From Hericium rajendrae (lineage: Eukaryota; Basidiomycota; Agaricomycetes; Russulales; Hericiaceae): 64,000 nt of DNA. The notes below the pieces were generated by a model, which saw only the letters and a program-made list of their open reading frames with translations, did not search any database and was not told the DNA's origin. Below, piece after piece: positions 20,235-31,434 of the stretch (positions are counted from its first letter, which is position 1; the number at the start of each line of letters is the position of its first letter). The DNA is taken from positions 124,001 to 188,000 of the forward strand of contig CM065891.1 of assembly GCA_033439255.1 (NCBI GenBank), read 5' to 3'. The position numbers and the translations under genes were made by a program.

Positions 20235-22295
20235 TCAAGCGGGAATGCATCGTGGTAGAGGAGGACGATCTGGGATCACTGCTGGTGGGTTCTGATGGAA
20301 AGCGAGATGGTCACAGAAAATGATATCACTGTCGTCGACTAAGGGTGCCCTGAGCGAACGTGACTCGGATCTGGAAAGCGACTGGATAAATGACACTGAA
20401 AGTGGTGGAGTGATGGAAAACGGAGGTTGACAGTCGGCAGGTATAGGCTTGGATGCCATAGGCAAGCTTGGAGTGGGTTCAGAGCCACCAACAAGGACTC
20501 CTGGGTTGAGATCAGATTTTGAGACACCCTGGTGATCCACCTGCAGGTCTGTGCATTGAGAAAGAAACTCTGCATCAGTAGAGACGGTAGAAGGAAGGGT
20601 AGATGAGCTGCTCGAGACTTGATGCTTCTCTAAGTCCAATAGAAACAAGTTCGCCGGTGGTTCGCTTCGGGCGACGTTGAGCGCAGAGCGAACTTGAGTC
20701 TCTAACTGCTCGCATTGGTCTCTGGATGACAGGAGAGGCCTCCTAGATGATGACACATGATGATCGATGAAGGATGAGCTCGACATATGGGCTGGCATCA
20801 CTGCTGGCTCATGGAGCTGAGCAAGTTCGCCTCGAGCGTGGTAGGTGGTGAAGTCGAGTTGCATCTGATAGAGCTGAGCAAGCTGATGTCTGCAAGACTG
20901 GATCGGCGTCGAAATGGAGAGGCCACGCCTTAGAAGATAGACTCGATCCTCAAAGGACACTTGATCTGCGGTCGAAGGAAGGTCACTGTGGGCAGACTTG
21001 TGCGGAGCAGGCATTTGGTGGACAAAGGGAGCAGTTTGAGCAATGGTGCTTGGTGAAGACTGGTCTGGAGCATGCCAGGATGGGGTGCGCTGATAGAACT
21101 GGTCAAGACGAACTGCAATGGGATCACCTGGGACACCTCGAGGTAGCCAGGCCCCAGAAGGTAAAGTGATCTCGCCTCTGGCGTTGAACTTGCACTTGCC
21201 AGCCTTCAGGTACGTCTGAACTGCTGCGCACTGATGAAGGAAGTGACCATGGGCCCCACAGAAGCTGCAATGCCCAGGGGCAGTCCGAATACGCCGAGGC
21301 TGTCTGAAGGTCGTCGAAGGCATATAGGAGGTCGCTGGCTGGACAGGAGGTGAAAATGTCGGCGGCTGGACCGTCCTAAGCAGGAGATTCGCTAATGAGG
21401 GTACATGCTCGCTTTTGATAGTGATTGTGGTGGCAGAACCCAAGACCGCTGGTGGCGAACTCGCCAAAACGTCGGCAACTGGGTCATTACAGCTTGTATG
21501 AGGGCCAAATGTGATGCTGGTACCATGCAGAATGCGCTTAGCAGCATGATAGATGTCGATAATGGGGTAGGGCTCGTCTGGATGGTGGTCTGGGTGCCTC
21601 TGGGTGAGATAGGCCTCAATCTGGTGGCAGAGTCGATCTGGAAGCGCTGAGAGGAAGAAATGCTGCTCCTCGAAAGCAGAGAGACGTCCCTGGTGCTTCA
21701 GGCAACGTGAAATGACCAAAAATCGGCGAAGAAATGCACCAAGTTCGCCTAAGGAGGACAAGTTCGCCTGAAGCATCCTTCGAGCGAGAGCCACCAAATC
21801 CTGCCTGGACCAAAGGCCTCCTGCTTCGGAACCTGGATACAACTTCTGGATCGCAGCCTTGAACTCGTTCCAAGTGCCTGTGCCAAAACTCGGTTCAGAC
21901 TGCCAGAGATCCTGGGCATCTAACTCAGACAAAAGGCGGACTGCATGAGCCTTCTTCTCCAGATCGTCCTGGACCTGAAAGCGCTGAAAACAAAACTCCA
22001 GATCTGCAAAATATGGTCCGAGTTCACGGGGATCGTCTCCGGCAAAGCTGGGAGCACTGCTCTCTCCACGCATTGGCATGAACGCTGATGGCGTCATTGT
22101 AACAGAAGCGGTGGGACAGGGGTAATGTCGAGGATGAAAGTGAGCAGTAGTGATCGGGGGCACGCTAGAGCAATCAGGAACGATGGAAGTGACTCTGATG
22201 TGAGGAAAGTGAGCCTGAGATGGACTAGGGGTGATCAGGGGTGATGAGGAGCGACTTTGAGGCGATCTTGCTATGACTAGGGCAATGCGAGACAA
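20235..22295 (-). CDS. Gag-like polyprotein of the LTR element
   Basis: An open frame of 686 codons. The likely functional start is the second cluster (ATG at 22097, MTPSAFMPMRGESS) because the capsid-like region begins soon after: FAGDDPRELGPYFADLEFCF and VRLLSELDAQDLW, typical of Ty3/gypsy gag in mushrooms. A single zinc knuckle follows (CSFCGAHGHFLHQC, the CX2CX4HX4C pattern) with KAGKCKFNARGE behind it. The last 250 residues are Ser/Pro-rich. The frame ends before any protease DSG motif, and nothing downstream encodes pol, so mobilisation would need enzymes from another element. Confidence 0.75.
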   Translation of the reverse strand: MSRIALVIARSPQSRSSSPLITPSPSQAHFPHIRVTSIVPDCSSVPPITTAHFHPRHYPCPTASVTMTPSAFMPMRGESSAPSFAGDDPRELGPYFADLEFCFQRFQVQDDLEKKAHAVRLLSELDAQDLWQSEPSFGTGTWNEFKAAIQKLYPGSEAGGLWSRQDLVALARRMLQANLSSLGELGAFLRRFLVISRCLKHQGRLSAFEEQHFFLSALPDRLCHQIEAYLTQRHPDHHPDEPYPIIDIYHAAKRILHGTSITFGPHTSCNDPVADVLASSPPAVLGSATTITIKSEHVPSLANLLLRTVQPPTFSPPVQPATSYMPSTTFRQPRRIRTAPGHCSFCGAHGHFLHQCAAVQTYLKAGKCKFNARGEITLPSGAWLPRGVPGDPIAVRLDQFYQRTPSWHAPDQSSPSTIAQTAPFVHQMPAPHKSAHSDLPSTADQVSFEDRVYLLRRGLSISTPIQSCRHQLAQLYQMQLDFTTYHARGELAQLHEPAVMPAHMSSSSFIDHHVSSSRRPLLSSRDQCEQLETQVRSALNVARSEPPANLFLLDLEKHQVSSSSSTLPSTVSTDAEFLSQCTDLQVDHQGVSKSDLNPGVLVGGSEPTPSLPMASKPIPADCQPPFSITPPLSVSFIQSLSRSESRSLRAPLVDDSDIIFCDHLAFHQNPPAVIPDRPPLPRCIPA

Positions 22296-23635
22296 TTGGA
22301 AGGGACGAGTGAAGAGCCAAGGTGGTGGACGATGACCTGAGATGATAACCGATGATCTGGAATGCTCAAAAGCGATGAAAGGTGCTCAAAAGCGATGACA
22401 AATGCTCAAAAGCAATAGAAGGCAATTCTGGGGCAACCAGAATGACGAGCGATAGGGAGAGATGATCCAAAGGGGCCAGGGGTGCTCCTGGGGTGATACG
22501 ACCTGGAAAAGCAATGAGAAACTGCTAAAAGCAACCAATGTCACCGACAGCAGGTCAAGATCGCCAGTGGAAATCTAAAACAAAAGAAAGCAAGTAGGGG
22601 CCAAGAAAATGACCTGAGAGCGACTCGAGAGGCTCCTGAACGTCGATGGTGACTTTGGGATGGACTGTAAGCAGTCTGGACACAACTGGCTCAACCTGAA
22701 AGAAACAAGACTCCTCTGCAACCAATGGAGAGTGCTAGGGATGCTGGGGCAACCTTGCCTAAGACAAAATGCGATAAGTCAATGGGAGATGGCTCCTGAA
22801 CAAAAGACAGTGATAGGAGTGATCGATAGGAACCCTGGGGCAATGAAAAGTGACTCAAAGCACTGGAAGATGATAGGAGGAGGAGCTGATGCAAGCTATG
22901 AGGTACAGAGGCACCTCCAAGGCAAGTCTGAGCAACAGAAGGGAGCTGGGACGACTCAATGGTGCGAAGAGGTCGCTGAAGGGGATATAAGGGCAATCCT
23001 GGACGACCTAAGATGCTGAAAGCTGGTGGCGACCTAGTACGCTACCGGCGACTCTGTGGCGACAGTGCTAGGCGATGATCCTGGGTGCTAAAAAGGCAAA
23101 CAAGAGCGATTGAAGACCAACTAATGCTGTCAAAATGCGATCTGGGGCAACCAAACGAAGTGAGAAGTGATGCTAGGCAGTAAGAGATGCTGGGGACCGA
23201 GTCCGCCTAAGGCAACCTTGAGGCGAGCTGAGACAATCTGAGGTGATCAAGGGATGATTAAAGGTGATTGGAGTGACTTAAAGACGACGAAGAAAGGCCG
23301 GAGGTGACGAGAGGTGATAGAAGATGACTCAGAACGATCTGAGCCAGTACAGGGCACTGAGGAGAGATGGAGGATGGTCCTGGGCGACAAAAAGCGACTC
23401 TGGGAGGGGCAGGATGGTGGAAAGCGACAGGAGGCAATCAGGTGCAATGAATGGTGCTGAGAACCGGTTGGAAAGCTCTGCAACCAATGGCGATCTTGAA
23501 GAATGCACCAAGGCCGCCTAAGGCGATAGCAAGCGAGAATGTGATAGAGAGCAAAAATGCGATGTCCTGACCTCGATGGCAGTCTTGACCTGATAGAGGC
23601 TACGCCTGGGTACACCCCTCACTGTTTTGAGTATG
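22296..23635 (-). other. Long untranslated leader of the LTR element
   Basis: About 1.3 kb between the primer-binding site and gag, with no recognised coding. It is strongly biased to G and A on the plus strand and built from loosely repeated words such as GCTCAAAAGCGATGA (near 22363-22420), giving a pyrimidine-rich transcript leader. Confidence 0.5.
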
Positions 23636-23656
23636 GAACCCTCGCGGTGGGCTCCA
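23636..23656 (-). other. Primer-binding site complementary to a tRNA 3' end
   Basis: On the minus strand, three or four T's after the LTR, the sequence starts TGGAGCCCACCGCGAGGG. Its complement is the 3' end of a tRNA including CCA, with a T-stem-like GAACCCTCGCGG. The tRNA species was not identified. Confidence 0.65.
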
Positions 23657-23659
23657 AAA

Positions 23660-24480
23660 TGATGTGTGGACCCTGGGAATGGAGGCGGCAGCCAAAACCA
23701 AAACCAACAGAGTACCGGGGGGTGCGAGGGGACCAAGTATCTCAAGTGAGGAGTGAGGTGAGGGCAGCTGAGGGTCACTGCAGCAGGAACAATGGAGCGA
23801 CCGGTTCGCTAAGGGCGAGTCTGAGGCGATCTGGTGATAAGCAGCTGGGAAGGATGAGGAACGGCTGTAGAATGACAAGGAGAACGACGAGACACACGGG
23901 TCTCCGATACGATGGACTGATCCTAGAGAAAAGGACTGAAAAGCGGCTGATATGACTGAATCTGACGAACGACGCTGCAGGCGGACTGGCCTAAAGGAGG
24001 GCGAACTTGTCTAAAGCCCAGAGAACGATGAGAACAACAGTGAGAGAGACTTCTGAGGTCTGAGCTCTGAGGGAAAAAGGTGCACTGGGGGTTCTATTCG
24101 AAGCTGGGACTCTGTCTACCATACAAGTAAGAAACTCGCCCTTGGCGGTCTCGGGCGATCTCGGACTCGGCTGCTCTATGGTACATCTATGGTCTGAAAC
24201 CATCAAAAGGCGGCATCCAGGCATCCTGTACAACACAGACCCGGTACCATAATGCCAGCAGCCTGATTGGCTCACCAAAACCGCTGAGGACGACCTGGAG
24301 CGAACTTGAGGAAACCTCGGTGAGGCCTGCAGTAGCTGACAACTCCTGAGATGAGAGACATCACCGCTCTGAGCGGGGTTGGTGGGTGAGGAGCTGGAAG
24401 CTGGATGGGAGTGAAGGGGAACTGCATGGGAGATGGTGAGATGAGGTCTGACATTGCTGAACACAGCTTGAGGCGTATCA
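23660..24480 (-). repeat. Long terminal repeat (5' LTR of the minus-strand element)
   Basis: 821 bp, paired with 19275-20096. It begins right after CTCCAAAA and ends GGCGTATCA at 24480, directly followed by the Helitron sequence. Confidence 0.85.
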
Positions 24481-27400
24481 ACGCGGGCTGAAGGGCCACG
24501 TCATTGTATATCCGCAACGGCCAGACATTATTGCCAACATATTGCCTCCGACTGTTGAGGATGCTGTGCATCCCATTTGCGTTCTCTTTGTCGGCTCTAA
24601 GAAACCAGACCGTGAGTGGCTGCTGGAAAAGGCGAAGCCACTTGCCGTCCGTCAGGACAAAGTACGGCGTGCTTTGCTATGGCTGAAAACACATAATCCG
24701 TTATATGAGTCTGTACAGATATCTGAATCACGTCTGGATGCACTACCAGAGAATGGATCCCTTCAGGCACACGTTGAGTATGTTGATGCATCTGTAGCGA
24801 GTGCGACACTTACATCGGGCTATGACCCATCGATGCCTATGATTACTGACGAGTTTCGCAGACTCGATGATGGAACATCTGCAGCTAGTCCTATCCCTTT
24901 CCAAAATGTAGTGATCACAGACATTGACGTGCATGCACCACCGCATGAACTACGAGCGGCTGCCGTGCACCATGCGAAGGATAAAGGCAATGGTTGCTTG
25001 CTCATTCCACACGAAAAGCAGCCGATTAATGAGTTTTTTGACCCGAAAATGTTCCCCATGATCTATCCGACACTCTTCCCATATGGCCTCGGTGGATTCG
25101 AAGACCGCTCTCGACAGACACCACTTTCACTGCGAAGACAAGCGAAGCACTTCTTCTCACTCACAGATCGGCGGTTCCAAGAACATCACTCCTTCCTGTT
25201 TACTGTATTCAATCTCATTCAACGCCGAGAATTTCTCTTGCATTCAAGCCTGAAAGTCAAGCGCTCATCTTTCGCTTCTGTTGCTGCTGACTTTGCAGCG
25301 ATATCACCTGTTGCAATGCATCGCGTAAGTGAGCGAGTCGCTCGATCGTGGAGACTATGAAACAGCTGACAACGATGAAGAGCGTGTCGTCCTCCGGCTG
25401 ATGAAAGAGGTCAAGCTCGTTACATCCCATGTCCCAGGCTCTTCGTCAGCACGACTGATGATGCGGAATGAGATACGTGCTCTCATGGTAGAGAAAGGGC
25501 AGCCTAACTTTTATCTGACCATAAACCCTGCAGACATATACAATCCTGTTGTAAAATTGCTGTCAGGTGCTGAGATTGATGTCGACGACCTTCTGCCTTC
25601 ACAGGTTCCCACATATTGGGAGCAGAGCATGCTCGTTGCTAAGAATCCAGCCTTGGCTGCCAAATTTTTCAACATATATATGAAAGCATTCATTTCAGCT
25701 CTACTGGGGTACGATCCGAAACATGAAGACACCGAAGGAGGCATTCTGGGCATCGTTCGTGCCTACTATGGCTGCATCGAAGCTCAGGGTCGTGGCACGC
25801 TGCATTGTCATATGCTTGTTTGGGTCGAAGGTGGCCTCAATCCTGACGCGTTGCGAGACAAAGCACGGAATGACACTGATTTCCAGCGGCGTCTTCTCCA
25901 TTTTCTTGATGATACCATCTCCAACGAAATTCCTGACAACATTGATGATGACAGATTGACTGTTCCTTCGGATTCACATCACCCATGCTCCGTCCGAGGC
26001 GTCGCGCTATCGCTTACTGCAGAACAGCTACAGAGAGCACAGGCACGCGACATACACAATCTTGTGAAACAGTGTCAGTTGCACCGACATACAAAAACAT
26101 GCTTCAAATACTGGAAAGGCGGCTCTGATCCAAAGGTATGTCGCTTCGATTTGGATGAAAGCAATCGCCAAACAAAATCCTATGTCGATGCCGAGACCGG
26201 TGACATCTGTCTCCGTTGCATGGATGGCCTTGTCAACAATTTCAACAAGACCATCATCGAAGCCATGCGTTGCAATATGGACATCAAATTTGTCGGCAGT
26301 GGTGCTTCTGCAAAGGCCATCATCTACTACATTACAGACTACATTACAAAATCACAGCTTAAGGCTCATGTTGCCTGGGCAGCTTTGGACCGTGCCGTTC
26401 AAAATCTGAAGCACCCTGAGCCCGATGATGATGATTACGCTGTCCATGCAAAACGCTTACTTCAAAAATGTGCATATGCAATGATCTCTGAGCAAGAATT
26501 GGCTGCACCGCAAGTGGCGTCGTATCTTATGGACTACGAGGATCACTTCACTGATAGCGAATTTCGCAATTTATATTGGACGTCATTCGAGCGATGGTTA
26601 GACAGTGTCGACCCTAACAGTGACGCTCAAAATGCACAGCAACTGCACGACGGAGACGATGATGGTGACAGTGACAATTCTGCAGTTGCTTACAATACTG
26701 AACCACTTGATAGCGATGTTACTGTGGATAGCAACCGAACAGGCCAGCTAATTGCACATGCTACACAGGTCGCCGATTATCAATTGCGAGGACAGGCCTT
26801 GCGTAATTTATCACTGTGGGATTTTGTTGCTCAGATACAACGGACTGTACGCTCGTCGCAGCCAATGACCGAGCACAGAGAACATGTTGCCGACATTGAT
26901 GTTGACCAAGAAGATCTTGACGATGACAATGAAGATATATCAGAAGAGGTGAACGAAGTGCATGGTATTGAGCAATATCCATCTATTCAAGATCTGTCAA
27001 CGGACACTGTTCGTCACATGCTTGACATGGATGCGCACCTTCGTCCTCGCTTTGATATGGACTCTCGACACTCCAACTCGAGCTCTCATATTCTCAAACT
27101 CATCCACCCCTTACGCCGTCGCATCCCTGTCACCATTGGACCAGCACTGCCTCGGTGCGATCGTGTAGAACACCGTACGTGCTACTGTCGTGTGATGCTA
27201 TTACTCTTCAAACCCTGGACCTCACTGTCTGACTTACGGTGCTCTTCCCAAACATGGGAGGATGCGTACGACAACTTCATGCAAACTTGTCCCGAACATC
27301 ATCGAAGATTCATGGAAAACATGCAGATTTTGCATGAAACTCGTGACTCTCGCAATGACCATTTTGCGGAACGTGCCACAACTCGCCACCAACATCGCGC

Positions 27401-29714
27401 CGCCCTTCGTGGAATTGGTCAGAATATGTTTCGCACAACTGCCATCAATGATGACATACCGTCTGACCTCGACAACGAGGAAGCCCTGTTGGCGCATCTG
27501 CAAGACTCTGCTGAAACACATAACTTCCATACCGGTGCAACTCAGGATGATGTCCTGCGCTGTCTTCACCATGCTAGCAATTATGGGATCTTCGACAGCC
27601 ACGCGGAACCATCTGAGCTGACAGATCAACATGCAGAACATGCGATGGGATATGAACTATCTCACGATGACACATTAGAGAAGATCTGGGAAAACACATA
27701 TCAGACAAGACGCGACCAATGGAAATTGAGAATCACAACACCGACACTCTCGACCACTGCAGCGAACGGGACACCCAGCAACAGCGAGCACCCACCGTCA
27801 ACCATATATCTCAGCTCACTAGACGGTGCTCTACCTGCTCTACCTACCATGTCCATGTTGCCTTCCGTACAAGACATGCCTTCCGAACATAGACCACCAC
27901 CCCTCGTCGACATCAGCGCGATTGCTGCGGAATTTACATTGAATGTGGAGCAAGAACGAGCATTCCGTATAATTGCCGAACGTTCCCTACACAACAACGC
28001 TGAGCCCCTGCGCATGTACCTTGGCGGAGCAGGAGGAACTGGAAAATCACGGGTTATTACCGCCTTGTGGGAATACTTTGTCCGCAAAAATGAGGCCCGC
28101 CGTCTGCGCCTTTGCGCGTACATGGGTATTGCCGCACGCAATATTGGAGGAATGACACTGCATGCCGCTCTTTGTCTGGGACAGTGTGGTCCTCAATCTG
28201 CAAATCGATCGCTGATGCGCCGTGATCTTGCAGCCATGTGGGATGGCGTCGACTTCTTGTTTGTTGATGAGGTTTCCATGGTGGGGTGCAACCTCATGCT
28301 CGACATCCATGATGCACTGGTCGATGCAAAAGGCAATACATCACCATTTGGTGGGATAAACATCATATTTGCAGGGGACTTTGCACAGCTCGCACCAGTT
28401 GGCCAGCGTAGCTTGTACCGTCACATCGGACATAGCGCAGGTGCGCGTGCATACGGTCAGGCCACCATCCACGGAAAGCTGCTCTGGTTAACTGTCTCAG
28501 TTGTTGTCATCCTGACTGTCCCGATGCGCCAGAGCGGATCGGCCAATGAGCGCTTTGTGGAACTATTGGGGCGTCTTCGCACTGGCGCTTGTACCCGAGA
28601 TGACTACGAGCTACTGCAGACCAGACTCATACAAAACGTCAACCCAAATTGGACTGACGGAGACTGGCGAGACGCACCATTTATCTTCACAAAGAATGCA
28701 GTTAAAGATGCCTTCAATGAACGTGCTGCAATTGACTTTGCGCACCGTACGAATCAAGCATTACATTGGTATTATGCTGTGGACAAACACGATGGTCAGC
28801 CTGTCACAAATCGCATGCTCGTTGAGCAGCTACAAACATACGATTCTGGCGTCACAAACCAACGGCTTGGAAAACTCCCACTGGCCATTGGCATGCCTGT
28901 TCTTATTGGCCAGAACAATGATGTCGCCGCTGGAATATGCAATGGCACATTGGGTACTGTCAAAAAGATCCGATACACTGTAGATGAAAAGGGCCTGCGC
29001 CATGCCACGTCATGCATCATCACCGTCAAGTCCACGGACTCAGAACCGCTACCGTTTCTAGCTCGTGGCAAGGCAGTCGTATACCAAGATGTGCAGAAGA
29101 TCAGTTTCGAGCATCAGTACTCCAAAAAAAAGTGCACACTACACCGCACTCAATTGCCTTTACTGCCTGCCTTTGCGATGACCGCACATAAGTCGCAGGG
29201 ACAAACTTTTGACCACATCGTCGCCGACCTTGCGTCAACAAAAGGAACAGAGACACCATATGTCATGCTGTCCCGTGTGCGCTCACTTGACGGACTCTTG
29301 ATCCTACGGCCCTTCGACTTCAAGAAAATATCGGTGCGACCGTCCGAGGACCGACGACGTGAAATTGCTCGTCTTGACTTGCTTCGCTTACAGACCATCA
29401 TTCACCATGGCACATCAACAGAAGCTGCTGATGCCAGTCGACATTTAGCATCTCGACAACAACTCGCATCGCAAATGCTCGTCACAGACTTACCACCTCA
29501 TCTTAGCCATGACGCCTGGCTCAATTGACTTGCTCGCATCCAAGAAGTGATGCTAGCCCCTTCTGTACACACCCTACCACCGACGACCATCCCGCCTCAA
29601 CGTCGTCGAAAACGCAAGGCCTCTGCACCTGACGTCGGTACCGTCACAAACAATACGACCCTTGGTGTACATGCACCAACGGCACAAGTATCCGTGCCGC
29701 ATAAACGTCGCTGA
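24481..29714 (+). pseudogene. Helitron Rep/helicase, C-terminal part
   Basis: The frame resumes at 24481. A one-base shift near 25347 leads into a 1,399-codon open frame ending in TGA at 29526-29528. In the same frame a basic tail (PPQRRRKRKAS) continues to 29714, so the TGA may be a nonsense mutation. The Rep (HUH) domain shows GRGTLHCHMLVW, with the His pair, and IIYYITDYITK, with the catalytic tyrosines, at about 25790-26350. The PIF1-type helicase has Walker A GGAGGTGKS, Walker B FLFVDEVSM, FAGDFAQLAPV, MTAHKSQGQTF and MLSRVRS (28020-29280). The core enzymatic motifs are intact. The element is dead because of the 5' breaks and the LTR insertion. Confidence 0.75.
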
Positions 29715-30338
29715 CAGCTCAAATAACTCAATGCAACTGCAGTCCTTGCTGCTCAAGAGGTGTCAATCCTCTACTACAGTACTAGGAGAACCACTTATTT
29801 TGTTTTCGAGCATAGTCAATGCAAGATGAGAGCAAAACGCTGTGTCAGTACATTGACCCTCTACCACGTCACACGTGTGCGCTTACACATGTTCCCACAT
29901 GCTTCCCCAGCTCACCCCTTCCTTCCTTCATGCTTTCCACTCACTACTCCCCGCCTGCGATCCCGACCGTCGTTCTCAACACTTCGCATCACACGCTGCC
30001 TGCCTTGTTTCGACAATGCTCTTGCACAGAGCCTATGTAAGCATGTTCCCATGGTCCGAAATCTACCACTGAATCTAATGTCGCCCATTTGCCTCCGTTC
30101 AAATTTTCACTACGACAAGTTGCCTCCGTTGATCTTACAAAGCATGCTGCACAAATGACTACCGTGCTCCCGCCTGCTCGTCTATGGCGCATGGACCACC
30201 GGTGGCCACCACCGACCTATAAAAGCCACGGCACTCTGTGAGTCTTTACCACAATGTTTCCCCTTCTTCTTGCTTACACACGTTCTTCAGTCCATCCCTT
30301 CTTCCCAGCCACTCTCCTCCGCCACGCCATTTACAACC
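29715..30338 (+). promoter_or_regulatory. Helitron 3' flank and promoter of the next host gene
   Basis: No gene lies in the first 450 bp. A TATA box (CTATAAAAG, 30217-30225) stands about 115 bp before the ATG at 30339. A weak 5-bp hairpin followed by CTAG near 29757-29789 was considered as the Helitron end and not accepted. Confidence 0.45.
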
Positions 30339-31120
30339 ATGACACCTTCAATCCCGCTCTCGCCCTCTTTGCAGCGCACGTACGATGCCATCCTACAGCA
30401 GATGGGTGCTAGCGAGCACTTCATCGGTAATGATGAAAGTGTTCCACGCGACCGACTGTTCCCCCATGCGATGAACTCCTGGAGCAACCATCGTGTCTTG
30501 TATGTCTACGAGCCCAGCCATGATCCGGGCGAGCGCCCGACAGAACGAGAGTACTACGGCTATGTCGTTGGTAGGACCGGCTCCTTCGAAGATGGTCAAC
30601 GTGTCGGTGCTGCCGGTGCCACTCAACCAAACGTCACGGTATGTGCAGTGGCGAGCCTTCGTCCGCGATTCTCATCATCGCTAACTTGCCAACCGCAGAT
30701 CAATGACCAAAGCCATGTGAAGCAACACATCGTCCTTCTTCCTATCCACCCCGGGCATGACGATATGGATGACCTCGCTCACGATCAAGCCGTTGGCTTC
30801 CACGACCTCACAGTTGCACTTGCTGGCGGACAGAACCGTTACGACGATTTACAGCGCGATTCGAATGTCGTGAGTATTGCGCCGCATTCCACGTCATAGT
30901 CTCTCATTCACAAACTCCATCTCACAGCTCATGCGCCTTCTCACAAACGACAACGCCGCATTGTACAAACACGGCAATGTCGCCATTGCGCCCTTCAAGA
31001 TCGTGACAGAGGACTTGTACACGGTATGTACTAATCACGTTTCTATCCGTCTGCTCCGCAACTCACATCCTGACATTACAGGTCACATCTAAAAATGTCG
31101 CCAAGAAGCAGACGACAGCT

Positions 31121-31128
31121 GCTCCGAC
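31121..31128. repeat. Left 8-bp target site duplication
   Basis: GCTCCGAC, exact match to 36659-36666. It shares five of eight positions with the Drosophila P-element target consensus GGCCAGAC. Confidence 0.85.
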
Positions 31129-31169
31129 CAAGGGGCGTCCGCGATCAGAATTCACTAAAATGACTACCC
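31129..31169. repeat. Left 41-bp terminal inverted repeat
   Basis: Perfect inverted match to 36618-36658. A further short word, AGGACCCC, occurs just inside both repeats (about 7 bp and 20 bp in). Confidence 0.85.
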
Positions 31170-31434
31170 TCAAGCGCAGGACCCCATAAGACTGCTACCA
31201 TGACTATAAATGGAAAGGTGTCATAGTCAGTGACGTAAAAATTCCTCGAGCGTTAGAGTCGTCGTCGAAATACGAAGTATCTGTACCATAATTACACTGC
31301 GCAGAATAATGATTAGTTGCTTAAAAAAGGGATATATGGAATGAGGTATAAATGTCGAGAACTATAGTGCAAGGATTAAGTATGGTCCGTCGTCGTGAGG
31401 CTTTTAGCTTTAGGAGAAAAGTAGGGTATGGAAA

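Larger units (their letters stand above)
19275..24480 (-). mobile_element. LTR retrotransposon with gag only (non-autonomous), inside the Helitron
   Basis: Two LTRs of about 820 bp start with TGATGTG and end with GTATCA. They differ by roughly seven substitutions and small indels, so they are about 99% identical and the insertion is recent. It is flanked by a 4-bp duplication, ACGC (19271-19274 and 24481-24484), and removing the element restores the Helitron reading frame. The coding orientation is minus: 5' LTR at right, primer-binding site, long leader, gag, polypurine tract, 3' LTR at left. No protease, reverse transcriptase, RNase H or integrase motif was found in either strand of the 3.56-kb interior. 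Confidence 0.85.
18005..29714 (+). mobile_element. Helitron rolling-circle transposon, inactivated and split by an LTR element
   Basis: Two coding halves (18005-19274 and 24481-29714) belong to one Helitron polyprotein. They read continuously across the gap once the LTR insertion is set aside: the left half stops at the codon triplet for Ser-Gln-Arg and the right half resumes with Arg-Gly-Leu. The true ends were not found. Rolling-circle elements have no inverted repeats or target duplication, and no convincing 3' hairpin plus CTRR end was seen. Confidence 0.7.

Noticed and set aside
29745-29792. Helitron 3' end: hairpin AGAGG...CCTCT followed by CTAG
   Set aside because: The stem is only 5 bp and the following base is G rather than the T expected after an A/T insertion.
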